A stretch of DNA of 64,000 nucleotides from Okapia johnstoni (GCA_024291935.2 CM044308.1:124894501-124958500), one strand, 5' to 3'; numbered from the stretch's first letter, positions 32,476 to 45,740 are shown. Translations and numbers: made by a program. The notes: generated by a model not told the origin, from the sequence alone.

Positions 32476-35090
32476 ACTGTCTTTGGACTTTGCAATATCA
32501 AAAATGATTAAGGTGGCCACTGGCCACAATGTTAGAAATGTGCACAAACCATATTTCTAGGCAGACTTAAATAATTGTTACAGTGAAGTGCCATGGGAAT
32601 GCCAAGAAGGATTCATTCCATCTGAGAGATCAAAAAAGGCTCAACTAAGAAGATGGCTTTGAAAGTGGCCTTGAAAGATGCATAGGATTTTATTAAACAG
32701 GTAAAAGGGATTGGGGCCTTCCAGGCTGATAAAGCACAGCAGAAGCAAAGGCAGGTTACCTGTAGGGCACACGCTGTATCTGGGGAGTGGAGTCCTTTAA
32801 ATGCCAAAAGGAGTTTCCCATTAGAAGTGGAGTAGGTGTCTGATTAGGGGAGTTATTTGTTCCATTGGGAGGTTTGAAGGAAACAGTGCTGTGGCACTGT
32901 GGAGGAGGGATTAAATCATTGATTTAGTGGTCCATCTGAGAAATAATCAGGATCTGAGGGAAATGGAAAGAAAACTAAGAAACTGCCAAAAGGTGCTCAA
33001 AAGCCCAATCTATTGGATACTGGAGTGAAGGACATGGGAATTGAGTTACTGAAGCTTCTAAACTCTTACATTTTAAAAATTACTTTAAATTACTTATTTT
33101 TTAAAGTTATTAAATTACTGAGTGGGTAATGATTCTAGTCACAACAGTAGGGAGCATGGTGGGGGACACTTTTTGTTAGCATGTAGAGTTGAGTTCAGGC
33201 CAGTTCTGGGGTACCATGGAGTTATCTTATGGTAAATTGTCTGGAGCTTGTGATGCAAACCTGGAATGATTTCTGTGAGGCCATGAGGAGAAGACACAGT
33301 GGACGAGGGCTGAGTATTGGGAATACTTCCATTCACAGGGAAATGTGGGGTCTGGTTACTGTGGGGTACGTGGTGGTACTTGTTAGAATAGGCAAGTCGA
33401 TGTCACTGACTAAGGGACTAAGGAGCTTGAGGATTGCAACTTGTCTCTTAGTGAATAGGAGGCCAGAGATAAGTGTCTGGGCCGGAGTGGGAGAGATGCA
33501 GAGTAGAAGATGAGGAAGACTGTGCAGGAGGTCTGGGGGCAATGGAGCAGGAAATTAAAATCTCTTTCTGGTTAAGAGCTCTGCCTCTCATGGGAGCTAC
33601 CAGCAAATGTGGGAGGTCCCCAACCAAGATTCCCTGACACCCTGGAAATTTTGGCTTATTGACAGTTAAGTCTTCCACTTTCTTCACACCCACCTCCCTG
33701 GGTGTGCTCCCAGACAAGGCTTTTAATTCACTCTTTATTTACTGTTATCTTTCTTAAAAGCAATCTCTGACTACAAAGGGTAGCAAGAGGGAGATCTTCG
33801 TGGTGATGGAATAGTTCTGTATTTGTAGTAGCAGTTACACAAATCCACATGAGGTAAAGTGACACCCACACATTTACCAGTGTTTGTTTCCTAGTATTGA
33901 TATCATACTATTGTTTGGGGTAAAGGATATTGGGTTGTCTCTGTACTAGCTTGGCAACTGCTTGTAAATCTCTATTTTTTAAGGCAAGTGATTCTGTTCA
34001 GTCCATCTCTCTTTGATATCTTTGCTTTAGACCTATTGACAACAAATTTGAGGCCCTTCTCAATACCCCTTAATTGTGTTTAAGCATCAACCTTGAAGTT
34101 TTTTTTGTTTTTCTTTTAATTTCTTGGATTCAGTTCTGTTTACTTCCAGATCTGACTGGCTAGCCTCCAACTCTAATAATAGTCTTATCTCCCACCATTA
34201 TACTTACTTTACTATTTTGAAAAAGAAAAATATATGATCAAAATGTATACTTGCATATGTCCACATATATAAGTTTATAGGACAACGGTTCATCAGTTAA
34301 GGGGTTTAACAATGACTAGATGGGCTTTTTTTTTTTAACTCATCCATCTACCATGTTTACGTAGGTTCTACGTTCTTGTTATTCTGCCCAAAAGATCCTT
34401 ACTCAGACAATCTTCCACCTTTTACTGTAAGAAAAGTAGAACAGTGACAGAAATAACTGCCCCAAGATGATTCAACCAGTGAATTGTTAGGCCAAAGGTG
34501 AAATTAAATCTTTCAGATCTTTCAGCTGTAACTGTTTACTAAATTAGCCACTTAAAAACTAAAGCTTACCAATAATTATGATAAGAACCAAATGAAAACC
34601 AGACAGAGTGCCTGAAAGAAGTATCAGATATTTCTATATTCTCTGTGGGGATTGATGATAGGAAATAGGATAGAGTGTTATAGAGGTGTTTCATGTATTT
34701 ATTTACATTAAAGCAACGTGTATTTATTGAGGGCCTTAAATTCAAGACTGCGTGTTAGCTCTTCCTGGGAAAACAAGTAAAATGTCCATGTTCTCAAGGA
34801 GGTTATACTGTGGTTGGTGAAACATTAATTTTCCTATAAACAATAATTAGCAATTCAATTATAGTATGAATTACAAATGGCTAGTATAGTAAAAACAGAC
34901 AACTATAAATGTAGCATAGTAAAAAATAATCTTTAAAAACTTCCTAGGATTGGAGACACTGATATTGAGAAATATGGACCTTGAAGGAGGAGAAAGGGAA
35001 CAAGAGATATTTAATACAAGAGAGGATAGGTAAGTGGAAGACTAATGTTCTCAATCTCCTAGGAGGAAAGAGAAAGTAACTGTTAAAAGC
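32476..35090. other. Intergenic, mostly unrecognised
   Basis: Overlapping open frames on both strands at 33139-33717 show no family resemblance. At 34700-34880 a segment beginning TGTATTTATTGAGGGCC resembles an old dispersed repeat, not named. Confidence 0.4.
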
Positions 35091-37634
35091 ACAGATGTTT
35101 CTTCTGCTTTCTTTGGAGTTAATTTACTCTTCTTTTTCTAGTTTCCTAGGATGGAAACTTAAATTATCAATTTTAGATCTGTCTTCTTTTCTAATAAACA
35201 GTCAGTGCTGTAAGTTTCTCTCTAAGCACTGCTTTTGCTGTGTCCCAGGAGTTTTGATAAGTTATGTTTCCATTTTCTTTAGTTCAAAATACTTTAAAAT
35301 TTCTCTTGAGACTTCTCTGAATAATGTGTTACTTAGAAATGTGTTGTTTAATTTCCACATATTTGGGGATTTTCTGATTGTCTTTCTGTTACTGCTTTCT
35401 AGTCTAATTCCCTGGGGTCTGAGGGAAACCTTGTATGATTTCTCGTCTTTTATAATTGTTGAAGTGTGTTTTATGGCCCAGAATGTGGTCTGTCTTGGTA
35501 AATGTTCCATGGGAGCTTGAGAAGATTGTGTCTTCTGCTGTGGTTGGATGCAGCAGTCTGAGATGTCAGTTATAGCCAGTTGATCAATGGTGTTGTTGAG
35601 TTCAGCTGTGTCCTGACTTTCTGCTGGCTGGTTCTGTCTATATCTGAAAGAGGGGGATTGAAGTTTCCAGCTGCGATAGTATGTTCAACCATTTCTCCTT
35701 GCAGTTCTACTAGTATTTTTGTTTATGTACTGTTAGGCATGACGCATTAAAAATTGTTACATCTTCTTAAAGCATTAACCCCTTTACCATCATATAATGC
35801 TCTTCTTTATCCCTGGTCTCTTTCCTTAGTTTGAAAACTGCTATCTGAAATTAGTATAGCTACTCCTGCTTTCTTTTCATTAGTGTTAGCATGGCATCTT
35901 CTCCATCCATTTACTTTTAATCTACACATCCTTATATATATAGGTAGATGGGTTGTGTTTTCTGATCCAGTCTGACAATACCTTTTAATTGGTTCATTTA
36001 GACCGTTGGCATTCAAAGTGATTATTGATATAACTGGATTAATATTTAACATATTTGTTACTCTTTCTGTTTGTTGACCTTGTTCTTTATTCCTATTTTT
36101 GTCTTCCATCCTTCCTGCTTTTTGTGGTTTTAATTGCACATTTGCTATGATTCTATATTTTTTTCTTTCTTAGTGTATCCGTTATCCTTCTTTTTTAAAA
36201 ATTCTTTAAAAAAAGATTGCCCGAGAGTTTGCAATATACATTTACAATTAATCCAAGTCTATTCTCAAATAACACTTACCATTTTATGGGTGGTATGGGT
36301 ACCTTATATTAACAAAATAATCCTAATTCCTTCCTGCCACCCCTTGTACCGCTGCTGTCATTCTTGTATGTAACTTTACAAAAGCCTGTGTGTGTATAAA
36401 ATCTAATACACATTGTTGCTATTATTATTTCGAACACTGTTCTCTGTTAGCTCAATTAAGAAGAAGAAGCATAAAAATTTTAATTTTATCTTCACTTATC
36501 CCTTCTTTGAAGTTCATCCTTTCTTTATGTAGATCTAAGTTTCTGACCTGTATTATTTTTCTAAAGAACTTCTTTTAACATTTCTGGCAAGGCAGGTTTA
36601 CTAGACAACAAATTTCTTTTTGTTTGCTTGAGAAGGTATTTCTCCTTCACTTTTGAAAAATAATTTGACAAGATACAGGGTTCTAGGCTGATGGTTTGTT
36701 TTTGTGTCTTCCTTTCAACACTAAACATTTCACTCCATTCTCTTCTTGCTTGAATGGTTTCTGAGGAGGAGGCAGAGGTTAATTCTTACCTTTGCTCCGC
36801 TATAGGTAAGGTTTTTTTCCCTTCTGGCTTCTCTCAGGATTTTTCCTTTATGTTTAATTTTCTGTAATTTCTGAAGACGATATGCCTTGGTGTAGTTTCT
36901 TTGTTTAGTTTGTTTGCATTTGGCATTTATTGTGCTTGGTGTTCTTCAGCTTATTGGATTTGTGGTTTGGAGTCTGATACTAATTTGAAGAAATTCTCAG
37001 CATTGTTGTTTGAGATATTTCCTCTCTTCCTTTCTCTCCTCTCCCTCTTGTAGCCCATGGTGTATATCTTTCACCTTTTGTAAATTGTCCCACAGTCCTT
37101 GGATGGTCCTGTCTTTTTCCTCAGTCTTTATCCTCTTTGCTTTCTGGCTTTTGAGGATTCTATTGCTGTATCCTCTAGGTCAGAGTTTCTTTCCCCAACT
37201 GTATCCAGTCTACTAAATGCCTATCAAAGGCCTACTTCATTGCTGGTTTTCTTTTTTTAATCTCGAGCATTTCTTTTCGATACTTTCATGTTGTGTGTGT
37301 TTTCATCTTTTGGTATGTCTTATTTTTCTCTTGATAGCCAGCCATAATGTATTTGGTTAAAAGAAGTAATGTAAACAGGTGTGAGTAATGTGGTGGTGAG
37401 GTATTGGGGGATGGGAAGTACTCTAGTCCTGTGGTTCGTTTTCAGCCTTTCAGCGAGCCTGTGCCTTTCAGCTATGGACTTCACAAGTGTTTCTTTAGGT
37501 TTTTTTTCCCTCCCTCCCCCGTGAGGTAGGACAGGATGGCATAGAGCTGGCTGGAGTTGGGTATTTCCCTTCCCCTGGTCTTAGACACTGAAAATACCCC
37601 AGCAGATGAGGCTCTGGTAACTAGTCTCACTTGT
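35091..37634 (-). mobile_element. Old L1 remnant, ORF2 and upstream part
   Basis: Minus-strand L1. The frame at 35807-36139 contains ISIITLNANGLNEPIKRY and KKAGVAILISDSSF, the N-terminal endonuclease region of L1 ORF2. Between 36560 and 37400 the complement of the L1 5'/ORF1-proximal region is recognisable (TTTCTGGCAAGGCAGGTTTA, AATTTGACAAGATACAGGGT, TAATGTGGTGGTGAGGTATT). All frames are broken. It continues beyond the SINE inserted at 37636. Confidence 0.75.
35807..36139 (-). pseudogene. L1 ORF2 N-terminal fragment
   Basis: 110-residue frame with the L1 endonuclease start signature NPVISIITLNANGLN and VAILISDSSFQTK. It breaks off near residue 107. Confidence 0.75.
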
Positions 37635-37635
37635 T

Positions 37636-37846
37636 GGGGCTTTCCCAATGGCTCGGCAGGTAAAGAACCGCCTGCAATACAGGAGACGCGGGTTCGATCC
37701 CTGAGTGGGGAAGATCCATTGGAGGAGGAAATGACAACCTACTCCAGTATTCTTGCCTGGAGAATCCCATGGACTGAGGACCCTAGCGGGCCACAACCCA
37801 AAGAGTCACAAAGATTCGGAGAGGACTGAACACCTAAGCAGCACGC
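37636..37846 (+). mobile_element. Bov-tA SINE inserted in the L1 remnant
   Basis: Head GGGGCTTTCCCAATGGCTCG with GGTTCGATCCCTGAGTGGGG, then the Bov-A half to the final AGCAGCACGC. ACTTGTT flanks it at 37629-37635 and 37852-37858, a probable target duplication. Confidence 0.9.
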
Positions 37847-37858
37847 AAACGACTTGTT

Positions 37859-38320
37859 AAAGAGGATAGAGTACTCTGGCACATTGCAAAATAGTTCCTC
37901 TTCCTCTCCGCCTCCCAACCGTATGAGGGATTTTTCTCCGGTAGTTCTGGTGGGAACCAGGTCAAACTCCTGGAGGTAAGTCTCACAGTATTGTGGGCCC
38001 CCATAACCAGGTCCCATTGGAGTTTTAACTCTCAGCGTTGTGGTTCACGCTGAGCCTGCAGCAGTTGTTGATTGCATTCAGGTTTTCCTACTCCCGCACT
38101 GGCGCCCGCAGGTGTTTCCACTGGTGAGTCTCAGTAAACTGCAGCTCTTGGTCTTTGCTCCTCTCTTAAGTCTTGGAGACAGAAGTTTGCCTTATGTCCT
38201 CCCCTCTCTTATGGATCCAAGAGGTTGGTTTTTCAGTCTGTTAGCTTTTTACTTCTTAGGACTGAGTGGTTTCTTCAACCTCCTTAATTGTGGAAACAGA
38301 AACCAGAAGTCCCAGGGGAT
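37859..38320 (-). mobile_element. Old L1 remnant, 5' region (continued)
   Basis: Continuation of the L1 interrupted by the SINE; moderately GC-rich sequence up to about TGTGGAAACAGAAACCAGAA, typical of the 5' part of older L1 elements. Boundary approximate. Confidence 0.5.
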
Positions 38321-38359
38321 AGATTTTTGAATGGAAGAATCTTCTAATTAGTTATTTCA

Positions 38360-38475
38360 TCATGGGTGAGTTATACAGAGTCTTTGGTCTCAGTTTTCTG
38401 GTCTATAAAATGAGTGTTTTAAGGGCACGGACTTCTGGGCTTATTGGGAGGATTAAATAAGTTAGAATGGAGACA
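38360..38475 (-). repeat. MIR-like fragment
   Basis: TGGTCTCAGTTTTCTGGTCT, then ATAAAATGAG and GGAGGATTAAATAAGTTAGA is the MIR consensus order on the minus strand. Confidence 0.6.
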
Positions 38476-38649
38476 CTCTTGATGTTTTAGATGCTGCAAA
38501 TATTTTCCTATATTTGGTTATCTGTTTGTTTCCTTTGAATTTTGCCCATAGTGTTATTCATGGAAGAGAAATGCTTAATTTTAGTGTCATAATTATCAAC
38601 TGTTTACTTTGTGCTTTGGGGAGGACTTATTTAAATCAGTTGAAGGTAC

Positions 38650-38795
38650 TTAGAAGCCTAGTAGGAAAATGGGCAAAAGATATGAATAGGCAATGCACAA
38701 AACCAATTGACCTAGATGAGTAATACCTCTATGAAAGAAATAACCTCACTGACAATCAGGTAACTACAAACTGAAAGCATGATGAGATACTTTTT
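38650..38795 (+). mobile_element. L1 ORF2 3' fragment
   Basis: GGAAAATGGGCAAAAGATAT followed by GAATAGGCAATGCAC and ACTACAAACTGAAAGCATGA resembles the 3' ORF2 part of L1. Confidence 0.5.
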
Positions 38796-38849
38796 CTAGA
38801 CTGATGTTCTGGAAGTACCTTGTTATTTAGTCAATAAGTCGTATCCTTC

Positions 38850-39031
38850 GCTTTTGTGACTAGATGGACTGTAGCCCATCAGGCTCCTCTGTGCATGGTA
38901 GTTCCCAGGCAAGAATAGTGGATCGGGTTGCCATTTCCTTCTCCAGGGAATCTTCCCAAACGAGGAATGGAACCTGCATCTCCTGCATTTGCAGGCGGAT
39001 TCTTTACCACAGAGCCATCAGGGAAGCCTAG
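38850..39031 (-). mobile_element. Bov-tA SINE, diverged
   Basis: GACTAGATGGACTGTAGCCC to GATTCTTTACCACAGAGCCA and CAGGGAAGCCT on the minus strand; more diverged than other copies here. Confidence 0.85.
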
Positions 39032-39309
39032 CAAAGAGCAGTATGCATAATTTACAACCCAACTATACCAATCCTGGATGTTTATTACGGAGAATCGTTT
39101 TGCATAGGACATAGGTATAAGGTTCTCAGTGTGGTTTTTGTTGTTGTTATCCATCACAGAAGTAGTAGATACAAATTGAGAAAGCTCTGTAGCAGCCAGA
39201 AATAATTATAAGTGTACACCATTATGAAGAGGATTTTTCAAAACCATGGTGTTGGGTAAAAAAATAATATTTATGATACAATAATTTGTATAATTTAAAA
39301 ATGTATGCA

Positions 39310-39860
39310 CTTAAAAATATACAACTTTTCCAGCTTTATTCAGGCATGATTGACATATAAAAATTATGTATATATTTATGGTGTACAATGTGATGTTTTG
39401 ATATAGGTATACATTGTGAAATGATTAGTGATAGTTGATGTCATTGATGGGTAATAAGGTGAGGGAAATATGGGTGAGGGTGAGGAAAATTTCATGAAGT
39501 AAAAAGATTTTATGGAGCTGTAGTGATCTTTGTAAATTAGGTAAGGTTAAATTAAATCAACATATTTCTCAGATCATGCTGGTTAATGCCAGATGCAAAC
39601 TGTAGTTTCAAAATGTAGCTTTACAAATGTCTCAACAAATGATAGTCCTCTGTATTTTCTCTTTATGTTTATCATTACTATTAAAAATTGATGTTGAGTA
39701 TACATTCAGAAAAGTACACAATTTGTAGTTGTTTATTTTAGTGAATTATCACAAGTAGGTAGATCATCATTCAAATCACGAAATGGAATAATACCTTAGA
39801 AACTAAAATCGCCCTGGGTCCTGCCCCAGACGTTACATCCTTTCTCCCCCCAAACTTGTT
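39310..39860 (+). mobile_element. L1 3'-end-like remnants
   Basis: CAGGCATGATTGACATATAA with GGTGTACAATGTGATG, and further on AAAAGTACACAATTTGTAG with AGTGAATTATCACAAGTAGG, resemble 3' ends of old L1 subfamilies. Extent and family are uncertain. Confidence 0.4.
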
Positions 39861-40060
39861 GTCTGCTAACACCATGGCTTAGTTTTGTTTGTTTTTGAAT
39901 TTTAAAACTTTTAAATGCCTTCGTATAGTAGGAGTTTGAAAAACAATCTAAGACTGAATATTATATTTGTACTTGAGATTTTATTTTGTAAGTAGCAGTT
40001 TTTAAAAATTTAGTTTCCAATTGTTCATTGCTAATATATAGACGTTTAATTGTTTTGTGT
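39861..40060. other. Intergenic spacer
   Basis: AT-rich; nothing recognised. Confidence 0.35.
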
Positions 40061-42055
40061 GTGTTGGTCTTGTGACCTGTCAGACTCATTTCAGTTCTAG
40101 GAGCTTTTTGTAGCTTTCTCAGATTTTTCCATAAGGACAAAAGTAATGTCTGTGTATGGGGACATTTTCTTCCTTTCTAACTTGTAAGCCTTTTATTGCT
40201 TTTTAGAGCCTCATTGCAATAGCTACAATGTCAAGTGTGATATTGAATAGGAATGGTAAGAGCAGACATCCTTAACCTTCCCATGTTCTTGATCTAAGGG
40301 GAGAGAATTCAGCCTTCACCACTAGGTATGGTGTTAGGCAGAGGTCTTTTTTGTAGAGATCTTTAGAAGTTCATTTCTCTTTCTAGTCTGCTAAAAGTTT
40401 TAATCATGAATATATGTAAAATTTTGTTACATTCCTTTTCTGCCTCACTTGGTACTGCCTTTATGAATGTTGATAGAGTGGATTACAGTGACTGATTTTT
40501 GATTATTAAAGCCAGTCTTGTATTTCTAGGATAAATCCCATTTGGTGATGGTGTATTAACATTATTATTTTTTTATATTGCTGAATTTGATTATCTAGTA
40601 TTTCACTGAAGATTTTGCATGTATTTTATGAGATGTGTTAGTCTATACTCTTCTTGTACTGTTGTCGGATTTTGGTATCAGGTAGTTCTAGTGTCATAAA
40701 GTAAGTTGGAAAGTATTCCTTCCTCTTCTGTTTTCTGGAACAACACTGTGCAGAGTTTGTGCTATTTATTCTTTAAGTATTTGGTGGAGTTTACCAGTGA
40801 AACAGTCTGGCCTGGGAATTTCTTTTTCAGAACATTTTAATCGTGGATTGAATTTATTTGTTTTAAGATTACATAGGTTATTTATTTCATTTGGGGTGAG
40901 TTTTGATAGTTTTTTTTTAATTGGTTCATTTTATCTAATTTTTTAAATTTTTGAGCACTGAGATTTTCATAGTATTCACTCATTATCCTATCCATGCTTA
41001 ACTGACTCTATAGTGATATACCCTCATTCCTGATATTGGGAATTTGTGTCTTTTATCTTTTTTTCAGTCTTTCAAGATGTGTAGAAATTTTATTATTTTC
41101 AAAAAACTAGCTTTTGGTTTTGTGATTTTTTTTTTCCTATTCTTTTCCTGCTTTCCATTTTATTAATTTCTATTTTTTATTATTTTCTTCCTTCTGTTTC
41201 TTTTGGTTTATTTTCTCCTCTTTTTCTAGTTTATTAAAGTGGAAGCTTAGGTTATTGACTTGAGATTTTTTTCCTAATGTAAACATTTAATGTTTGGAGA
41301 TTTTCCTGGTTTTTCTTTCTGTTATTGACTTCTAGTTTAATGACATTATTGTCAAACAGCATATATTGTATCAATTCTTTTAAATTTGTTAAGATTTCTT
41401 TTATGATCCAGTATATGGTCTTTCAGGTAAATGGTCTGTATGCACTTGAAAAAACTACACATTCTGCTGTTGTTGTGGGAGAATTCTATGAACATCAGTT
41501 AGATGCCAGTGGCCAGTGGTGCTATTCAATCACCGGTGGTGATTGTTCAAACCAGCAATTCCATAATCTTGTTGATTTTCTGTGTACTACTTCAGTCACT
41601 AACTGAGGATGCTCAAGTCTGCAGCTACAATTGTGGATTCATACATTTCTTTTCTCAGTTCTTTAAGTTTTGCTTCATGTTTGAAGCTCTATTGTTTGGT
41701 GCACAAATGCATAGAATTGTCTTCTTGGTGAAATGATCATTGTATCACTACACAATGTACCTCTTTGTGCCTGGTCATTGTATTTGTTTTGAAGTTTACC
41801 TTGTTTACAATTAATATAACCACTCAGTTATTTTTTTTTCTTTTTTGAAAATGTGTGCATGGTAGATCTTGTTTCATCCTTTTACTTTGAAGTTACTTTC
41901 TTGGGTACAGCATATAGTTGGGGCATTTAAAAAATTCATTTGGATAACATTTCTTTTAACTGGCATATTTAGACTGTTTACATTCAATTATTATGTTTAG
42001 ATTTATGTCTGTTAATTTTAGAATTTGTTTTTTCTTTGTGCATATATGTTTCTGT
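40061..42055 (-). mobile_element. Old L1 ORF2 remnant
   Basis: T-rich strand complementary to L1 ORF2: ATTGAATAGGAATGGTAAGA followed by GCAGACATCCTTAACCTTCC, TGTTGATAGAGTGGATTACA, AATCCCATTTGGTGATGGTG and AGTTTATTAAAGTGGAAGCT are familiar antisense L1 phrases. Reading frame destroyed. Confidence 0.75.
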
Positions 42056-42160
42056 TTTCAACCTTGCGAGACTCTAAGACTTATAGAACTGTGAGATAAC
42101 AGATTTGTGTGATTTGAAGCTGCTACTTTTGTGGTAACCTGTTATGCAACAATAGAAAAC
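42056..42160 (+). repeat. MaLR-like LTR 3'-end fragment
   Basis: GAACTGTGAGATAACAGATT then TGAAGCTGCTACTTTTGTGG and TTATGCAACAATAGAAAACA resembles the 3' end of MaLR-type LTRs. Short, so tentative. Confidence 0.4.
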
Positions 42161-42587
42161 AAATATAGGTCTCTTCCTATGTTGAATCAGTTTTGAACTA
42201 TGTGACCAATAGAATATGAAGGAAGTGTGTGACAACCTCACACAGGCACCATAGTAACCCTGTGAAGAGGCTGGCATGGATAGGAATTGAACCCTCCTGC
42301 CAAGAGCCAGCATGATCTTCCAGCTATATGAATGAGCCACATTGGCAGTGGATTTGCTAGCCCCAAACAAGTCTTCAGATGTCTTTAGCTTTAGCCAACA
42401 TCTGATCATAACTTCATGAGAGACTCTTGGCCAGAACCACTTAGCCAAGCAACTCCCAAGTTCCTGACCTCAGGAACAGTAAGAGATAATAAATGATTAT
42501 TGTTTAAGCCAGTAAACTTTGGGGGCACTTTTAAATGCAGCATTAAATAGCTAATATATAGACCTTTTGTGTGTGAGGCACTGTTCT
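42161..42587. other. Intergenic, no certain feature
   Basis: The frame on the minus strand at 42074-42448 lacks homology. A second AATAAATGATTATTGTTTAA phrase near 42490 again hints at an old LTR end. Confidence 0.35.
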
Positions 42588-42596
42588 ACCTGTTAA

Positions 42597-42812
42597 GAGT
42601 ATGTGTGTGTGTGTGTTAGTCAGTCAGCCGTGTCTGACTCTTTACGACCCCATGGACTATAGAGTGACAGGCTCCTCTCCCCATAGAGTTCTCCAGCCAA
42701 GAATCCTGGAGTGGGTAGCCATTCCCTTCTCCAGGGGGCTTCCTGACCCAAGGATCAAACCCAGGTCTCGTGCATTGCAAGCAGATTCTTTACTGTCTGA
42801 GCCACCAGGGAA
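42597..42812 (-). mobile_element. Bov-tA SINE with (TG)n tail
   Basis: Minus-strand Bov-tA ending CTGAGCCACCAGGGAA, with a short TG tract at its 3' end (42602-42617). ACCTGTTAA at 42588-42596 and 42813-42821 is the target duplication. The flanks read as one older dispersed repeat split by the SINE. Confidence 0.92.
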
Positions 42813-43098
42813 ACCTGTTAAAGGTGTAACAGTGAATAAAACCAAGGGCCTGCTGTCATGGAGTTCATATTCTACTTTAAGGGAGAAGATGAAAACTATA
42901 TAAGTAGATGTATTTAACAAAGTATAAACATATACTTTGTCAGGGGATAAAAGTCAATCAGAAGAAGGTTGAAAAGTGATGCTGAGGTTTCTGTAAGATG
43001 GCCAGATAACACACTTCTTTGGTAAGTAGAAATTTGAACAGTGTTCTGAAGTGGGGGATCAAACCACACAGATATTTGGAAAAGAACACTCTAGCAGG

Positions 43099-43231
43099 CT
43101 GGAGAAGGAAATGGCAACCCACTCCAGTATTCTTGCCTGGAGAATCCCATGGACAGAGGAGTCTGGCAGGCTACACAGTCCATGGGGGTCCCAGAAATTG
43201 GATACAACTTAGCGACTAAACCATCACTGCC
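43099..43231 (+). mobile_element. Bov-A SINE
   Basis: Single Bov-A unit, TGGAGAAGGAAATGGCAACC to TTAGCGACTAAACC. Flanked by ACTCTAGCAGG (43088-43098) and ACTCTTGCAGG (43232-43242), a target duplication with one mismatch. Confidence 0.9.
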
Positions 43232-43480
43232 ACTCTTGCAGGGGGAACTTCAAATGGAAACACCAGGAGGTGGGAGTGTCCTTAGTGACTATGGTGAATT
43301 GCTAAAGATAGGAAGAGTTCTGTGTCTGGTTTTAATTAATATATGTCTAGGATGTTTGAATGAGAGTTGCCAGATACTGGAATCTCTATAAAAACTGAAG
43401 TTTAGATAAACAACTTTTTTAGTGTAAACATATCTCAAGTAGTGCATGGAGTATGTTTACTAAAAATTATTAGTTGTTTA

Positions 43481-43684
43481 GAGCTCAAGTGATTTTAGAG
43501 CTGGGCAAGATTGAAGGCAGGAGGAGAAGGGGATGACAGAGGACAAGATGGTTGGATGGCATCACTGACTCAATGGACATGAGTTTGAGTAAACTTTGGG
43601 TGATGGTGAAGGACAGGGAAGCTTGGTGTGCTGCTGTCCATGGGGTCACAGAGTCAGACATGACTGAGTGACTGAACAACAAAA
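43481..43684 (+). mobile_element. BovB 3'-end fragment
   Basis: From GCTGGGCAAGATTGAAGGCA to GACATGACTGAGTGACTGAA, the last 180 bases of BovB on the + strand. ATTAGTTGTTTA flanks it at 43469-43480 and 43685-43696, so it is a complete, heavily 5'-truncated insertion; the first 19 bases are not clearly BovB. Confidence 0.9.
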
Positions 43685-43696
43685 ATTAGTTGTTTA

Positions 43697-45604
43697 TCTG
43701 AAATTCAAATTTAACTAGTTATCCTGTTTTATTTGCTATATCAGATAACCCTACTTGCAACAAATAAAAATCTGAAGACAAATGGCTAAAATGATCGTAA
43801 GAATGGAAAATACGTATTTTTGAGAAATAATGAAGAAATTTATGTGTATTCAGAAACAGAAAAGGCAAACAGGATGCTTCTATCCCCAAATTAAGGCAAT
43901 ACAATAGGATAGAAAATGCAGAGTATTTGGGGCTAGTAAAGCTATCTACTTCCTTTCAATGTTTGAGGGACTGGAAACTAAAACCCATTGAATATGTGCA
44001 TATTTTTAAACAAGCATTCTCATAGGTAGCATAAAAGGGTGGTGACAGATAATATCTGCAGTCTCTTGGGCTTCAAAACTCTGATTCAGTGAAGTGTTGG
44101 AAGTTGTACACTAACTTGTTCTCCACAGAGAATAGAGCAAGAGTTGATGAGTCTTGCAATGAGAGAATTGATTAAATGTAAAGAACTGAACTGAAGGGCG
44201 ATTAAACACTGGAATGTCTTTGCCTGGGAGGCTGTGGAATCTTGCTCTTTTGTGATCCTTAAAGGGAGACAACAGCTGTTGTGGGTAACAGACAGAGATC
44301 ACAGAGTGCTGTCTTGGAGAGGGAGGATTGGACCAGGTGGACTCCTGAGGGTCTAGATCTTGGGAATCACTGCTTTTTGGTCTAGAGAAGTGGAGGGAAA
44401 TGATCCTTTACTCCTCTTAGTAGTTGGTACCTGTTCTCTAAGTTCACCGACATTATGCTGACGTAGCCTTAAAACAGGTGTTCAAACACGTCTTCCTTAT
44501 ACCTGAATCAGAAGTATCCAGAGTGATTTAATACTAGAATTTAAAAAATACATATTCCTGAGACCCACCCAAGACCTACTGAACCTGAAAGAAGGGCCTT
44601 GGAAGATGCATTTTTAACAAGTTCCCCAAGTGGTCCATATGCATACTATACTTGGAGAACCATGGTCATTGAGGAATGAGAGTCTTCCTTGCTCTGTCTA
44701 GAGGCAGACCTTCAGTGACTTATATAGTCTTACACTGGTGACTGAGGTCCTTGTCCAAGCTTATTTCCTGGAGGGGAGGTACATGTGCTAAGAGTGAAAC
44801 TGGAGAATGGAGATGCTAGAGAATTTAAAGATGATTTTGGTCAGATTATTCTAGACCAAGCGAAGGAGTAGAGGAGAGGGAAAGAAACTGGGATTTACTG
44901 GACCCTTTTGCCAAACACTTGTATTACACTGAAAACCTACGTCTTGAAACCATTCTGTCCCTCTTTATCTTCCTGAAATCTACCAACTTTTTTCTTTTTT
45001 AAAAAAATGGGATGATACCTTTATTAAACCAAAAAGAAGGATGTTTTCCATTCCGGAGGATAGATCGAGGATCCAGAATACCCCAAGCAGCTATGGTTGG
45101 ACAATCATCCTACTTGAAGTTTCTGAAAAGAACCAATGAAGCTGGTAAAAATATAACAGAGGAAGAGCTTGGGGTCATCTAAGTAATTTAATATTATAAA
45201 AGGAATCTGAAGCTGCCCAGAAGTCCCAAGTTCCACTCTGACCTCGTATTTCAAGAATTGTGTGAGAGTCCTTGACAGGGAAGAACTATGAAGGGTGGAC
45301 CCAGAGGATAGCAGACTCCACTATCACTGCCAAGGTCACTGGAGATTCTCCTGGAGCAGGGCCCTCCAGCCAGTTGTATAGGTCACATCTCAGCTCTGGG
45401 GCACTTTTGGAGTCCTCTCCAGACTTCTGCCAAGCTCTGACTTGCATCTCCCTCTCCCCCTCAGCATTTCTATGTATCTCTATGTCAAGTTCTTCTGTCT
45501 TCAGATCACCTCCAGCTGGCTGATGACCCTGTTATTGCTAAGGTGCCCCACACTTCCAACTCCTCTACCTTCTGAGGCTCTTTGGCCTCCTTTCTTGGTT
45601 GATG
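43697..45604. other. Intergenic, no recognised feature
   Basis: No coding-like frame or clear repeat. A segment around 45010-45180 reads open for about 45 codons but I do not recognise it. Confidence 0.4.
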
Positions 45605-45740
45605 AGCATGGAGAAGGAAATGGCAACCCACTCCAGTACACTTGCCTAGAAAATTCCATGGATGGAGGAGCCTGGTGGGCTACAGTCCATGGGGTTGCAA
45701 AGAGTTGGACATGACTGAGGGACTTCACTTTCACTTTCTA
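45605..45740 (+). mobile_element. Bov-A SINE
   Basis: GGAGAAGGAAATGGCAACCC to GACATGACTGAGGGACTTCA and a CTTTCACTTTC tail. GGTTGATG flanks it (45597-45604 and 45741-45748). Confidence 0.9.

Noticed and set aside
33139..33717. Cluster of overlapping open frames on both strands
   Set aside because: Low-complexity composition, no recognisable domain, no exon-like boundaries.
45001..45190. Open stretch that might be a processed pseudogene
   Set aside because: About 45 codons only, no recognised parent gene, no poly(A) tail or target duplication seen.
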